Below, in pieces: positions 8,591 through 17,952 of a stretch of DNA of 64,000 bases. The stretch is from positions 1 to 64,000 of the forward strand of contig NZ_JABUXU010000002.1 in the NCBI RefSeq assembly GCF_014897675.1, given 5' to 3'. A program made the position numbers and the translations under genes. Within the stretch, counting starts at the first letter, position 1; each line of letters begins with the position of its first letter. The notes beneath the pieces are model-generated. The model had not been told where the DNA came from. It saw only the letters and a list, made by a program, of their open reading frames with translations, and made no database searches. This DNA comes from Advenella sp. FME57 (lineage in GTDB: Bacteria; Pseudomonadota; Gammaproteobacteria; Burkholderiales; Burkholderiaceae_B).

Positions 8591-9892
8591 TTAAGTATTT
8601 TTCGATTCGCACAGATCAGGTTTGAAAAGATATTGGCGCCGAGATTCTGGTTTCATCTCGATACTGAAGCCGGGGGCAGTGGGTGGCATATATGCCGCAT
8701 TACGGATCACGCAGGGATGCTCAAAGTGCTCATGCAGATGATCCACGTATTCGGTGACGCGCCCTTCGCGTGTCCCGGAAAAGCACAGATAGTCAATCAT
8801 GGATAAATGCTGTACGTATTCGCACAACCCGACGCCACCGGCGTGCGGGCATACTGCAAGCTTGAACTTCGCGGCCAGCAGCAGTACGGCGAGCACTTCA
8901 TTGACTCCACCCATGCGGCATGCGTCAATCTGCACTATGTCAATCGCTTGGCGGCTCATAAACTGTTTGAACATAATCCGGTTCTGACACATTTCGCCTG
9001 TGGCTACCTGTATTGGGGCAATGGCTTGCCGGATTTGACGGTGCGCTTCGATATCGTCGGGACTGGTGGGTTCTTCAATAAACCAGGGGTTGGCAAAAGC
9101 CAATTGCCGAACCCAGTCGATGGCCTGTTCGGTTTCCCAGATTTGGTTGGCATCGATCATAAGCTTGCGTTGCGGCCCGATAATGTCCCTGGCAATGCGG
9201 ACACGGCGCTTGTCGTCTTCCAGATCATGTCCGACTTTGAGTTTGATGTGATTGAAGCCCTGATCGATCGCTTCCTGACACAGACGGGCGAGCTTTTCAT
9301 CGCTGTAGCCCAGCCAGCCGGCTGATGTCGTATAGCAGGGGTAGCCTTCGGCCTGAAGCAAGGCTTCTCGTTCTGCCTTGGCCTGAGCACGGTCGCGGAG
9401 CAACTGTAAAGCTTCATCACGGCAAATGGCATCGGTCAGGTAGCGCAAGTCAATGCAATCGAGCAGTTGTTCCGGACTCATATCTGCAACCAGCTTCCAT
9501 ACCGGTTTGCCTTCCATCTTTGCCCAGAGGTCCCAGACGGCGTTGACGACTGCGCCGGTGGCCAGATGCATTGCACCTTTGTCGGGGCCGATCCAGCGCA
9601 ACTGGCTGTCGCCGGTGAGCATGCGCCACATATCGGCGGGGGAAGATCTGACGCTATCCATATCAAGGCCGATAACCAGATGACGCATCGCTTCAATGGA
9701 TTTGCAGCAAATCTCATTGCCCCTGCCTATGGTGAAGGTCAAACCATGACCGGCCAAAGATGGACTGTCGGTGTGCAGGATGACGTAAGCGGCTGAATAA
9801 TCCGGGTCGGGATTCATTGCATCGGATCCGTCCAGCAAGGTTGATGTCGGAAAGCGGATGTCCAGCACTTGCATTTGGGTGATCTTTGTCAT
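8591..9892 (-). CDS. fucD: L-fuconate dehydratase (enolase superfamily)
   Basis: Dehydrates L-fuconate to 2-keto-3-deoxy-L-fuconate using Mg2+; 433 residues, close to the roughly 440 of characterised enzymes. The lid domain starts TKITQMQVLDIRFPTST, as in known L-fuconate dehydratases. The barrel carries the catalytic KLKVG lysine pair, the metal ligands in MIDANQIW, WFIEEPTSPDD and ATGEMCQNR, and the general acid/base His in CPHAGGVGL. It is the first gene of the minus-strand fucose operon, transcribed away from the GntR gene across a 150-bp region with operator-like palindromes. Confidence 0.93.
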   Translation of the reverse strand: MTKITQMQVLDIRFPTSTLLDGSDAMNPDPDYSAAYVILHTDSPSLAGHGLTFTIGRGNEICCKSIEAMRHLVIGLDMDSVRSSPADMWRMLTGDSQLRWIGPDKGAMHLATGAVVNAVWDLWAKMEGKPVWKLVADMSPEQLLDCIDLRYLTDAICRDEALQLLRDRAQAKAEREALLQAEGYPCYTTSAGWLGYSDEKLARLCQEAIDQGFNHIKLKVGHDLEDDKRRVRIARDIIGPQRKLMIDANQIWETEQAIDWVRQLAFANPWFIEEPTSPDDIEAHRQIRQAIAPIQVATGEMCQNRIMFKQFMSRQAIDIVQIDACRMGGVNEVLAVLLLAAKFKLAVCPHAGGVGLCEYVQHLSMIDYLCFSGTREGRVTEYVDHLHEHFEHPCVIRNAAYMPPTAPGFSIEMKPESRRQYLFKPDLCESKNT

Positions 9893-9929
9893 GGTGTCTC
9901 CTGTGACGCTATAATGTGCTTCACTGATC

Positions 9930-9979
9930 AGACCAACCTTTAAATTTGTCTAAATTGGTCGGACCAAATTTATTGGTCT
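9930..9979. promoter_or_regulatory. Palindromic operator region for the GntR regulator
   Basis: The 13-bp palindrome TTGGTCGGACCAA (9955-9967) fits the FadR-subfamily half-site pattern GGTC/GACC. It is flanked by further half-sites AGACCAA (9930-9936) and TTGGTCT (9973-9979), which are exact reverse complements of each other. The cluster lies between the divergent fucD and gntR genes, so one regulator could control both promoters. Confidence 0.7.
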
Positions 9980-10042
9980 GTACAATTTAGGCGAAATTTT
10001 GGTGGTTTGCAAGTTTTTTTCGATCAATTATTAGAGTCATAC

Positions 10043-10768
10043 ATGGAAAGTGATCGCGTTTACCAACGGATTGCCGCAAGCATCCGCGAAAAAATCCTGA
10101 ATAATAGTTATCCGGTGTCCAGTCGTATCCCACCTGAAAGAGAACTGGCCAGTCAGTTACGGGTAAGTCGCACTTCTGTGCGGGAAGCGATTATTGCGCT
10201 TGAGGTGTCCGGTTGGGTTGAGGTCAGGCTGGGCAGTGGTGTGTATGTGCGGCAACGCGGCCCGGCTCAGGTGAATCATGCAGACCCGCCGGTTCATCCC
10301 AAATTGTTACCTCACCTTGCCATGTCGACTGAGGTGACGCCATTTGAGTTGTTGCAGGCACGTCTATTGCTGGAGCCGGAAATTGCAGCGTTGGCAGCCG
10401 GGCGACGCAGCGACGAACAAATGCAGGCCATTAAAGATGCGTATCTGATGAACGTTCAGGACAATCTCAATCGCTCGCAGGATCATATCGGTGACCGGCT
10501 GTTCCACATCCGTATTGCCGAAGCGGCCGAAAATGGTGCCTACGCTTTTTTTGTGCGCTATCTTCTGGGTAAACAGTATACCGAGCTGTTTGGCAGATTA
10601 CAGCAGCTGTACACACCGGACGATATGCCCTTGCGATCTCAATTGGAGCATCATCATATATTGCTTGCGCTGGAAAAGCAGGATGCAGACGGTGCCAGGC
10701 AGGCTATGCATGCCCACCTGACAAATGTGATCCGGATTTTTATGCGCAGTGTCGAAAGCGGCTCATGA
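10043..10768 (+). CDS. GntR-family regulator, FadR subfamily
   Basis: DNA-binding regulator, probably the repressor of the divergent fucose operon with a pathway intermediate as inducer; 241 residues from the ATG at 10043 (a TTG 12 codons upstream would add a non-conserved extension). The winged helix-turn-helix covers about residues 5-75, with the typical RIPPERELASQL and RVSRTSVREAIIALE. The C-terminal all-helical FCD ligand domain follows, with probable metal ligands in FHIRIAEAAENG and the HHHILLALE/AMHAHL region. Confidence 0.9.
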   Translation: MESDRVYQRIAASIREKILNNSYPVSSRIPPERELASQLRVSRTSVREAIIALEVSGWVEVRLGSGVYVRQRGPAQVNHADPPVHPKLLPHLAMSTEVTPFELLQARLLLEPEIAALAAGRRSDEQMQAIKDAYLMNVQDNLNRSQDHIGDRLFHIRIAEAAENGAYAFFVRYLLGKQYTELFGRLQQLYTPDDMPLRSQLEHHHILLALEKQDADGARQAMHAHLTNVIRIFMRSVESGS

Positions 10769-10846
10769 TAATGCCTTGGTTGCCGGCCGCAATGGCATAG
10801 TGACTGCAGTCAGCGTCATGCAACGGGTTCGTTAAAAAAGGGCGAA

Positions 10847-10875
10847 AAAAAACGAACCCACAGGATTCGTTTTTT
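10847..10875. terminator. Bidirectional rho-independent terminator
   Basis: The arms AAAAAACGAA and TTCGTTTTTT form a 10-bp stem around a 9-base loop between the convergent gntR and SWIB genes. There are A and T runs on both sides, so it can serve either strand. Confidence 0.8.
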
Positions 10876-10895
10876 AACCGGCAATGCACAGCTGA

Positions 10896-11171
10896 TTATT
10901 TCAGATGTGTGCTGACCAGTTTTGTCATTTCGAACATGCTGACCTGATCTTTACCGAAAATGGGCCGCAGTTTTGCGTCGGCATTAATGTTGCGACGGTT
11001 TTTAGGATCCTGCAGATCGTGTTTTTTGATGTATTCCCAGATTTTCTTGGTCACTTCTGTACGAGGTAACGGATCACTGCCGATTACTTGAGCCAGCTCA
11101 GCGCTGGGAGTCAGCGGTTTCATGAAAGCTGCGTTTGGCTTACGGGCTGGTTTTTCTGAAGTTGTTGCCAT
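10896..11171 (-). CDS. SWIB/MDM2-domain protein
   Basis: Small protein of 91 residues that is almost entirely a SWIB domain: MKPLTPSAELAQVIG, then the core LPRTEVTKKIWEYIKKHDL, RRNINADAKLRPIFG and the final FEMTKLVSTHL. A short basic N-terminal tail (SEKPARKPNAAF) precedes it. In eukaryotes the domain occurs in chromatin remodellers; free-standing bacterial versions are common but of unknown role, possibly nucleoid binding. GGAG lies upstream of the ATG. Monocistronic, with its own terminator downstream. Confidence 0.9.
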   Translation of the reverse strand: MATTSEKPARKPNAAFMKPLTPSAELAQVIGSDPLPRTEVTKKIWEYIKKHDLQDPKNRRNINADAKLRPIFGKDQVSMFEMTKLVSTHLK

Positions 11172-11652
11172 ATTTGTAAATCTCCATAAAGGCGTGTGTA
11201 TATTCGTACATGGGAGAGAATAACGTGTAATTTGCCTCTTGCATAGTTTTTTTTTATGCGAAATTGGCGGAAATTACAGATATTGTTTTTTGAAAGCAAA
11301 ATAAAAGAAATTAGACGAAATAGGGTGAGTTTTAAGTGATTTTTGTGTTTTTTTATAAAATGGTCGATTTGTTAAGAATTATTAGCATTGTCGTGCACGA
11401 GCCGCTTTGTGCGGGCTCCACGGCGTTATGTTCAGCTGCCGGTCAGTGTAACCGTCGCTGCCTGGGCCAGTCGGTTGGATCTGCTGTGCTCGTATCAGGC
11501 GGTGGAAAAGCTCCATTTGCTCAAAATTTGCTCAAAATGCAGCCGGCCCGATCAGGCCACTGTCTTTGCTTCTATATGCGGCCGATACGCCAGCACGAAA
11601 TTTCCCCTCGGTTTTCTGTATAGTATTGGTCATCAAAAGGACATCCACCATT
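11172..11652. other. Intergenic region between SWIB gene and pyrC
   Basis: About 480 bp, very AT-rich in the first half (11172-11400), with long T and A runs that suit the two divergent promoters. I see no convincing gene, structured RNA or pyrimidine-type attenuator. Short open frames here have no recognisable features. Confidence 0.6.
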
Positions 11653-12714
11653 ATGCTGATTACAGATACTGCCATCACCCTTATTCAGCCAGACGACTGG
11701 CATTTGCATCTGCGGGACCAGGAGGCGCTGCGAGCCGTGGTCGCACATTCTGCGCGCCAGTTCCGGCGCGCCATCATCATGCCTAATTTGCGACCGCCGG
11801 TAACGACAGTGGAACAGGCCGGGGCCTATCGCGACCGTATTGTCTCTGCGCTGCACGAGGCAGGGCGTGATTCCGCCACCTTTACCCCCCTGATGACGTT
11901 GTATCTGACCGAAGGCACGACGGCGCAGGACATTGCGCAGGTCGCAGCCTCTGATTTCGTGCACGCGGTCAAGCTGTATCCGGCCGGCGCCACCACAAAT
12001 TCAGATGCCGGCGTGACCAATTTGCTGGATCAGTGCGACAAGGCGCTGGCAGCCATGGAAAAACATGGCGTGCCCTTGCTGGTGCACGGAGAGGTCACCG
12101 ATCAGACGGTCGATCTGTTCGATCGCGAGGCGGTATTTATCGATCAGGTAATGATCCCGCTGCGCCAGCGCTATCCATCGCTCAAAGTGGTGTTCGAGCA
12201 CATTACGACCAAAGAAGGCGTCGATTATGTGACGCAGGCGCAAGGGCCGGTCGCGGCCACGATTACGGCTCATCATTTGCTGTATAACCGCAATGCCATT
12301 TTCACCGGTGGGATCCGGCCACACTATTACTGTTTGCCGGTATTGAAGCGTGAAACGCATCGCCTGGCTCTGGTGGCTGCAGCCACTGGCGACAGCGATC
12401 GTTTTTTCCTGGGAACCGATAGCGCACCGCACGCTCGGGGGCTTAAGGAGCATGCCTGTGGCTGCGCCGGCTGTTATACGGCATTGCATGCGCTGGAGTT
12501 GTATGCCACGGCATTTGAGCAGGCGGGGCGTCTGGACCGGCTGGAGGCCTTTGCCAGCCTGAACGGGCCAGCCTTTTACGGGTTGCCAGCCAATACGGGC
12601 ACGGTAACGTTGGAGCGCAAGGCGTTTGAGATTCCGTTGACGCTTGCCTATGGCGCCACCGAATTGGTGCCGCTGGCAGCTGGTGAAACGTTGAACTGGT
12701 CGTTTTCCGATTGA
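11653..12714 (+). CDS. pyrC: Dihydroorotase (class II)
   Basis: Third step of pyrimidine synthesis: cyclises carbamoyl-aspartate to dihydroorotate, with two zinc ions; 353 residues, usual length for class II. The metal site HLHLRD is at about residues 15-20, [11 protein letters not shown] follows, the carbamylated lysine is in [13 protein letters not shown], and later ligands are in VHGEVTD, FEHITT and LGTDSAPH. The open frame extends 29 codons upstream, but AAAGGA ten bases before the ATG at 11653 and the family N-terminus decide the start. Monocistronic in this context. Confidence 0.95.
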   Translation: MLITDTAITLIQPDDWHLHLRDQEALRAVVAHSARQFRRAIIMPNLRPPVTTVEQAGAYRDRIVSALHEAGRDSATFTPLMTLYLTEGTTAQDIAQVAASDFVHAVKLYPAGATTNSDAGVTNLLDQCDKALAAMEKHGVPLLVHGEVTDQTVDLFDREAVFIDQVMIPLRQRYPSLKVVFEHITTKEGVDYVTQAQGPVAATITAHHLLYNRNAIFTGGIRPHYYCLPVLKRETHRLALVAAATGDSDRFFLGTDSAPHARGLKEHACGCAGCYTALHALELYATAFEQAGRLDRLEAFASLNGPAFYGLPANTGTVTLERKAFEIPLTLAYGATELVPLAAGETLNWSFSD

Positions 12715-12845
12715 TCAGATAGGCTGATGGCCTGGGTCATCAGCACCAATGCGAGCGGCGTTCGCAAGAATGGGGTCGGTCTTGGGCATGCGCCTGCCTG
12801 TCCGGCACCGCTGTCGGCTACTTTTGTTATTAGAGTCTTAATGCT

Positions 12846-13526
12846 ATGAAAATTCAGATTACCCCCGAGCGTTACGTTGCGGTCGATGATTATTTCAACA
12901 GTCTGCTTCTGGCGGACGATACCATTCCTGCCAAGGTGCTCGCGCATTGCGAGGCGCACGCCATGCCGGCGATTCAGGTGGCGCCCAATCAGGGCAAGCT
13001 GCTAAACTTGCTGGTGCGTATCAAGGGAGCAAAGCGTATTCTGGAACTGGGCACACTGGGCGCCTACAGCACCGTCTGGATGGCGCTGGGCATGGGGCCT
13101 GACGGTCGACTGCTGACGCTGGATTTTGACGAAAACTATGTGAGAGTGGCGCGGGAAAGCCTGCGTATTGCCGCAGTGGATGACCGGGTCGAGATCCGCC
13201 TGGGGCGCGCGGCCGATCTGATGCAGGCGCTCATTGACGAAGGCGCTGCGCCGTTCGATTTCATCTTTATGGATGCCGACAAGGAAAACAATCCTCGCTA
13301 TCTGGAATTGGCGGTAAAGCTGTCGGCGCCGGGCACGGTTATCGTGGCCGATAATGTGGTGCGCCAGGGGCAGATCGTGGACGCCCATTCGGAGGGCAGC
13401 AATATCAAGGGTTTGCGTCGTTTCTTTGATGACATGGCCGGCAATGAACGGCTGTCGGCCACGGCCTTTCAGACCGTGGGCAGCAAAGGCTGGGATGGCC
13501 TGTCGATTGCCATCGTCAACGGCTGA
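12846..13526 (+). CDS. SAM-dependent O-methyltransferase
   Basis: Member of the catechol/caffeoyl-CoA O-methyltransferase family (Methyltransf_3), 226 residues. The SAM motif I is ILELGTLGAYSTVW (about 61-74), acidic motif LTLDFDENYV follows, and the metal-binding D is in FIFMDADKENN, with a second in VIVADNVV. The substrate is unknown; many members methylate catechol-like compounds. Its stop codon abuts the stop of the convergent uup gene with no spacer. Confidence 0.9.
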   Translation: MKIQITPERYVAVDDYFNSLLLADDTIPAKVLAHCEAHAMPAIQVAPNQGKLLNLLVRIKGAKRILELGTLGAYSTVWMALGMGPDGRLLTLDFDENYVRVARESLRIAAVDDRVEIRLGRAADLMQALIDEGAAPFDFIFMDADKENNPRYLELAVKLSAPGTVIVADNVVRQGQIVDAHSEGSNIKGLRRFFDDMAGNERLSATAFQTVGSKGWDGLSIAIVNG

Positions 13527-15347
13527 TCAGCCGCCTTTCTTGCTATCGAGCAATTCCCAGCGTTCCAGCTTTGCCAACAGGGCTTCTTCAATTTCCAGCA
13601 AGCGCTCGTGAATGCCGGCGGCTTTTTCCGGGCCATCGGCATACAGATCAGGCTCCGACAGATGTTGGGTCAGCTCGCTCTGTTCCGTTTCCAATGCAAC
13701 GATTTCCTTGGGGATGCGGTCCAGTTCCTGTTGTTCCCAGTTGCTCAGGCGGCCCGATTTGCTATCCTTGCGTGCGCTCGCCTGCGTCTGGCCCGAGGCG
13801 TTCTTTGTCGATGTTGACGCGTTCGCGTTATCCTGCTGCTCCTGTATGGATGCCGGCCGCTGGGCCAGCCAGTCGTCGTAGCCACCCACGTAATCGCGCC
13901 ATTGGCCGTTGCCTTCGCAGGCAATGGTTTGGGTGATCACATTGTTCAGGAATGTGCGATCATGGCTGACCAGCAATACGGTGCCGGAAAACTCCTGCAG
14001 CAGTTCTTCCAGCAATTCCAGTGTTTCAATGTCCAGGTCGTTGGTGGGTTCGTCCATGACCAGCACGTTGGCCGGCCGAGCAAATAAGCGCGCCAGCAGC
14101 AGGCGGGCGCGTTCACCGCCCGACAGGCTGGAGACTGGAGACTGGGCCCGGGCTGGCGAGAACAGGAAGTCGCCCAGATAACTCATAACGTGCTTGCGCT
14201 GATTGCCGATTTCCACCCATTCGCTGCCCGGATTGATCACTTCGGTCAGCACGGCATTGTCGTCCAGTTGCTCGCGCATCTGGTCGAAATAGGCCACCGA
14301 CAGGTTGGTGCCCAGTCTGACATTGCCGCTGTCCGGCGCAAGTTTGCCCAGAATGATTTTAAGAAGCGTGGTTTTGCCGGCGCCATTGGGGCCGATAATG
14401 CCGATCCGGTCGCCGCGCATGATCGTGGTGGAGTAGTCGCGGATCACGGTTTTGTCGCCGAACGTCTTGCCCACGTTTTCCAGTTCAGCGACCAGTTTGC
14501 CCGAGCGCTCGCCGGTGGTCACCGCAAAGTTCACGTTGCCGACACGCTCGCGTCTTTCACTGCGATCGCGTCTTAATTGCTCCAGTCGTTTGACCCTGCC
14601 TTCGTTGCGGGTGCGGCGGGCTTCGACGCCCTTGCGTATCCACACTTCTTCCTGCGCCAATACCTTGTCAAAACGCTCGTTCTGCAACCTTTCGGCAGCC
14701 AGCCACTCTGCCTTGTGCACCTGCCACTGGCTGAATGAGCCGGGATAGCTGTGCAGTTTGCCTCGGTCAAGCTCTACGATCCGGGTGGTGACCGCATCCA
14801 GAAAGCGTCGATCGTGGGTAATGACAACGCAGGCGCCACGGTTTTGCAGAATGCGTTTTTCAAGCCAGGCGATACCCTGGAAATCCAGATGGTTCGTGGG
14901 CTCGTCCAGCAGCAGCAGATCGGGCTGTTCCACAAAGGCGCGTGCCAGCGCAATCCGCTTGCGGGTGCCGCCAGACAGGCCTGCGATCTGGCTGTCCGGC
15001 GACAGGCCCAGTTCTTCAATGATCATGTTTGCACGCGTCGGGCGTTGCCAATCTTCCGTGCTTAGAAAATCTCCGACAATAGTGTCGTATACCGTACTGT
15101 CCTCAGGCAGCTCGGGTTCCTGCTCGACAGTCATCGAGCGCAGTGAACTCAGGCGCGAGACCTCCCCGTCGTCCGGGTCGGCGCGGCCATCCAGGATGCG
15201 CAGTAACGACGACTTGCCGGCGCCGTTGCGGCCGATCAGGCCGATGCGGTCGCCTTCGTTGATGGTAAGCGAGGCGTGATCGAGCAGGGCATGGTGGCCG
15301 AAGGCCAATTGTGCGTTCAGAAGGGTGATGAGCGTATTTGCTGCCAT
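13527..15347 (-). CDS. uup: ABC-F ATPase Uup
   Basis: Soluble ABC-F protein with two ATPase domains, 606 residues. The first Walker A is GRNGAGKSS with signature LSGGTRKRIALARA. The second Walker A is GPNGAGKTT with signature LSGGERARLLLARL. Both have a D-E-P-T-N Walker B. The charged linker between them (EGRVKRLEQLRRDR) and the C-terminal coiled-coil DNA/ribosome-binding tail (about 530-606) are Uup features. Uup affects transposon excision and ribosome function in E. coli. Monocistronic, convergent with the O-methyltransferase. Confidence 0.92.
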   Translation of the reverse strand: MAANTLITLLNAQLAFGHHALLDHASLTINEGDRIGLIGRNGAGKSSLLRILDGRADPDDGEVSRLSSLRSMTVEQEPELPEDSTVYDTIVGDFLSTEDWQRPTRANMIIEELGLSPDSQIAGLSGGTRKRIALARAFVEQPDLLLLDEPTNHLDFQGIAWLEKRILQNRGACVVITHDRRFLDAVTTRIVELDRGKLHSYPGSFSQWQVHKAEWLAAERLQNERFDKVLAQEEVWIRKGVEARRTRNEGRVKRLEQLRRDRSERRERVGNVNFAVTTGERSGKLVAELENVGKTFGDKTVIRDYSTTIMRGDRIGIIGPNGAGKTTLLKIILGKLAPDSGNVRLGTNLSVAYFDQMREQLDDNAVLTEVINPGSEWVEIGNQRKHVMSYLGDFLFSPARAQSPVSSLSGGERARLLLARLFARPANVLVMDEPTNDLDIETLELLEELLQEFSGTVLLVSHDRTFLNNVITQTIACEGNGQWRDYVGGYDDWLAQRPASIQEQQDNANASTSTKNASGQTQASARKDSKSGRLSNWEQQELDRIPKEIVALETEQSELTQHLSEPDLYADGPEKAAGIHERLLEIEEALLAKLERWELLDSKKGG

Positions 15348-15483
15348 AGGGAAACTGCGAACCTGAAAGAGAAAGCTTGAGAGAGCCGAAAATTGAACAA
15401 TACCAACATTGTCGCATTATTCGTGGACCCACTTGTGGATATCGCTGGCTAGCAAGGCATTATCACGGTTACAATAGTGGCCG

Positions 15484-15864
15484 CAGGAAAGGTTGGGCAA
15501 TCGCGGTACATCAGTATCGAGGAATGTCCGGACTCCGAAGGGCAGGATAGCGGCTAACAGCCGTCCGGTGGTTTGCGCCACCGAGGAACAGGGCCACAGA
15601 GACGAGACTGGCGCGCGGGCTTAATCGCACTGATACGGCGACTTCCGTACGACGTCATCCGAGAAGGGTGACAGCGCGTCAGGGTGAAACGCGGTAACCT
15701 CTATCCGGAGCAACATCAAATAGGCATGCGTGTGATTCGTCACGAAGGGCGGCTCGTCCAAGCATGCGGGTAGATGGCTTGAGTGCCTTAGTAATAAGGT
15801 TGCCAGAGGAATGATTGCCAACCGGGAAACCGGTTTACAGAATCCGGCTTACAGACCTTTCCTG
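15484..15864 (+). ncRNA. rnpB: RNase P RNA, bacterial class A
   Basis: Catalytic RNA that removes 5' leaders from tRNA precursors. The ends form a perfect 10-bp P1 helix: CAGGAAAGGT at 15484-15493 with ACCTTTCCTG at 15855-15864. Conserved core pieces are visible in order: GAGGAATGTCCGGACTCC (P3-P4 region), GGGCAGGATAGCGGCTAAC, CCACAGAGACGA, GGGTGAAACGCGGTAACCTC, AGCAACATCAAATAG, and AGAGGAATGATTGCC followed by ACAGAATCCGGCTTAC. A T-rich stretch after P1 (TCTTCTTTTTCTC) can serve as terminator. Exact ends are set from P1, so they may be off by a few bases. Confidence 0.93.
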
Positions 15865-16047
15865 TCTTCTTTTTCTCACATGTCGCTAATGTTAATAAAT
15901 GCTAATAATTATTCCGAAATTAGCGACTGTTTCTGACATTTTCCTGTAATTAATTTTAACCCCCTGATTTTTATAAACAAAAATTTCGCGTTTTCGGCGA
16001 AGTTGGCTAAGTCTTTGTTGTGATTGGAAAAAGTCACTAAATAGAAC

Positions 16048-16076
16048 TTGACCATTTGCGCGCATTCACTTAAAGT
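16048..16076 (+). promoter_or_regulatory. Probable dcw-cluster promoter (Pmra)
   Basis: A -35 box TTGACC and a -10 box TAAAGT are separated by exactly 17 bp, 40 bp upstream of the mraZ start. Transcription would start near 16083, inside the MraZ box array. Between rnpB and this promoter (15865-16047) I see only AT-rich sequence with an 8-bp inverted repeat (TCGCTAAT/ATTAGCGA, 15883-15926). Confidence 0.7.
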
Positions 16077-16110
16077 GGGAAAAAGTAGGATTTTGTGCAA
16101 AATTGTGGGA
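16076..16110 (+). promoter_or_regulatory. MraZ operator array (TGGGN-type boxes)
   Basis: Four boxes lie at an exact 10-bp period: TGGGA (16076), TAGGA (16086), TGCAA (16096) and TGGGA (16106). This matches the known MraZ operator design of TGGGN repeats with 5-bp spacers. The outer two are perfect and the inner two degenerate. The array starts at the -10 box and runs to just before the mraZ start, as expected for autorepression. Confidence 0.65.
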
Positions 16111-16115
16111 TAAAA

Positions 16116-16547
16116 GTGATATTTCAGGGAAACAGTGCGCTCACGCTGGATGCCAAGGGGAGGATGACCATTCCAACCCGGTATCGTGACGCCCTGACCG
16201 AGGCCGCAGACGGCGCCCTGACCGTCACCCGCAACTTTGACGGCGGTTTGCTTATATACCCGCGGCCGGTATGGGAAGAGAAACGCGAGGCCATCATGGC
16301 GTTTCCCATGTCGGCCCGTCACGTGCAACGCATGTTGCTGGGTAATGCCCAGGACGTCGAAATTGACGGTTCGGGCCGCATTTTGATTGCGCCGGAATTG
16401 CGCATGGCAACCAGCATTGTGAAAGATGTAGTGCTGGTGGGCATGGGCAAGCACTTTGATTTATGGGATGCCACGATCTTTGCGCAGCAACAGGCACAGG
16501 ATCTGGCCAAGGGTCTGCCTGACAGTCTTGAGCATTTTTCACTGTGA
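16116..16547 (+). CDS. mraZ: Transcriptional regulator MraZ
   Basis: AbrB-like regulator of the dcw cluster, 143 residues. Two MraZ repeats are seen: [18 protein letters not shown] near the N-terminus and [16 protein letters not shown] in the second half. A GTG at 16116 gives the normal family start ([12 protein letters not shown]); an earlier GTG at 16095 would add seven residues inside the operator region. It is the first gene of the dcw operon, and its stop overlaps the rsmH start (TGATG). Confidence 0.93.
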   Translation: MIFQGNSALTLDAKGRMTIPTRYRDALTEAADGALTVTRNFDGGLLIYPRPVWEEKREAIMAFPMSARHVQRMLLGNAQDVEIDGSGRILIAPELRMATSIVKDVVLVGMGKHFDLWDATIFAQQQAQDLAKGLPDSLEHFSL

Positions 16548-17626
16548 TGGCAGAAGCAGGGTACGAACACAAGCCGGTTTTGTATGAAGAAACCGTCAAC
16601 GCGCTGGTACTTGCCGATTTTTACGCCAAATCTGCCGCAGTCAGGCAGTGGGCGCCACCGGCAAAGCGCGATGGTGTGTTCGTAGATGGAACTTTTGGTC
16701 GGGGTGGGCACAGTCGCCTGCTGTTGTCCGCCCTGAGCAAAAGTGCCCGTTTGTTTGTGTTTGACAAGGACCCTCGCGCGATAGAAGCAGCAATGCAGTT
16801 AAGTCGCGAGGATGCCCGGGTCACGGTGATTCATGATGGTTTTGCCACCATGGTGCCGGCACTGGCCGAGCAGGGTGTGACGCAGATCGATGGCGTCATG
16901 ATGGATTTAGGCGTTTCATCGCCACAGATTGATGATGCTGCCAGGGGTTTCTCGTTCATGCGGGACGGCCCACTGGATATGCGGATGGATACAAGTCGCG
17001 GTCAGACGGCCGCACAGTGGCTGGCCCAGGCCAGTGTGGACAACATGAAGGAGGTCATTAAATATTATGGCGAAGAACGGTTTGCTTTCCAGATTGCAAA
17101 GGCGATTGATGCTCGCCGCCAATCCAGCCCTTTGTGCACAACGCTCGAACTTGCCGAGCTCGTCGCAAACGTCGTCCGTACGCGGGAAAAAGGTCAACAT
17201 CCGGCCACACGCACCTTTCAGGCTATACGGATTCACATCAATGAAGAACTCAAGGAACTGGCGGACACCCTCGCGTCAATTCTGAAGGTACTTGCTCCAC
17301 AAGGAAGAATGGCGGTGATCAGTTTTCATTCTCTTGAAGACCGCATGGTCAAGCAGTGTTTTGCCGCAGCCTCGTCGCTGCCGCCCGAGCTTGCCCGTAT
17401 GCCTTTGCGTGAGAGTGAAATGCCCGAGCCGGTTCTGAAGAATCTGGGCAGGGTATTGGCCGAGGAGAGTGAGGTTCGCGGTAATCCGCGCTCGCGCTCT
17501 GCTGTGCTGCGTGTTGCCGAACGCACCGATGCGGCCTGGAACCAGGCGCATGAAAATGCGGTCCGCGCGACGCTGCCTGGCATGGATACACAGAAAAGGA
17601 GAGGATCGTGGCCCGCCTCGCACTGA
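16547..17626 (+). CDS. rsmH: 16S rRNA m4C1402 methyltransferase RsmH (MraW)
   Basis: N4-methylates C1402 of 16S rRNA, 359 residues. It begins [15 protein letters not shown]; the SAM motif [12 protein letters not shown] is at about residues 45-56. There is a roughly 20-residue stretch before that motif ([14 protein letters not shown]) that E. coli RsmH lacks. Later family motifs are [29 protein letters not shown] and [13 protein letters not shown]. The start ATG overlaps the mraZ stop, and its 3' end overlaps ftsL by 19 bp. Confidence 0.96.
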   Translation: MAEAGYEHKPVLYEETVNALVLADFYAKSAAVRQWAPPAKRDGVFVDGTFGRGGHSRLLLSALSKSARLFVFDKDPRAIEAAMQLSREDARVTVIHDGFATMVPALAEQGVTQIDGVMMDLGVSSPQIDDAARGFSFMRDGPLDMRMDTSRGQTAAQWLAQASVDNMKEVIKYYGEERFAFQIAKAIDARRQSSPLCTTLELAELVANVVRTREKGQHPATRTFQAIRIHINEELKELADTLASILKVLAPQGRMAVISFHSLEDRMVKQCFAAASSLPPELARMPLRESEMPEPVLKNLGRVLAEESEVRGNPRSRSAVLRVAERTDAAWNQAHENAVRATLPGMDTQKRRGSWPASH

Positions 17627-17952
17627 TATTTCTGATCGGTTTTTTCATGTACAGTGCCATTTCCCTGGTGTCCAGCCGCTATCAGCAACGTTTACTTTAT
17701 ATCGATATTGGTCGAGCCCAGGCCGCCGAGCGTGAACTGGAAGTGGACTGGCGTCACCTGCTGCTTGAGCGTGCGCAGCTGACCACCAGCGCCAATATAG
17801 ACCGGGTGATGTCCGATAAACTCAGTATGCAGACCCCGCAGATTAATCAGACCGTTTTCATCAAAGAATCAGAAATGAATGCAGGCACTGCCCGAGCGGC
17901 AACAGCCACGGAAAAATCTGCTGCCACATCGGCGCCAAGGGGAGCGCAATGA
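17608..17952 (+). CDS. ftsL: Cell division protein FtsL
   Basis: Short bitopic inner-membrane divisome protein, 114 residues. One N-terminal membrane helix ([18 protein letters not shown]) is followed by a periplasmic coiled coil with the typical arrangement R-x-x-E-L-E-V-D-W-R-x-L. The last 25 residues are Ala/Thr-rich and probably disordered. It starts with GTG, preceded by a strong AAGGAGAGG, inside the end of rsmH. It forms the FtsQ-FtsL-FtsB complex; ftsB is not in this window. Confidence 0.92.
   Translation: MARLALIFLIGFFMYSAISLVSSRYQQRLLYIDIGRAQAAERELEVDWRHLLLERAQLTTSANIDRVMSDKLSMQTPQINQTVFIKESEMNAGTARAATATEKSAATSAPRGAQ

Noticed and set aside
11336-11623. Short open frames upstream of pyrC
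   Set aside because: No ribosome binding site, no motifs; the region is probably promoter and leader.
15883-15926. Inverted repeat TCGCTAAT/ATTAGCGA between rnpB and mraZ as an operator
   Set aside because: Arms are only 8 bp and 28 bp apart, far from the predicted promoter; could be chance in AT-rich DNA.
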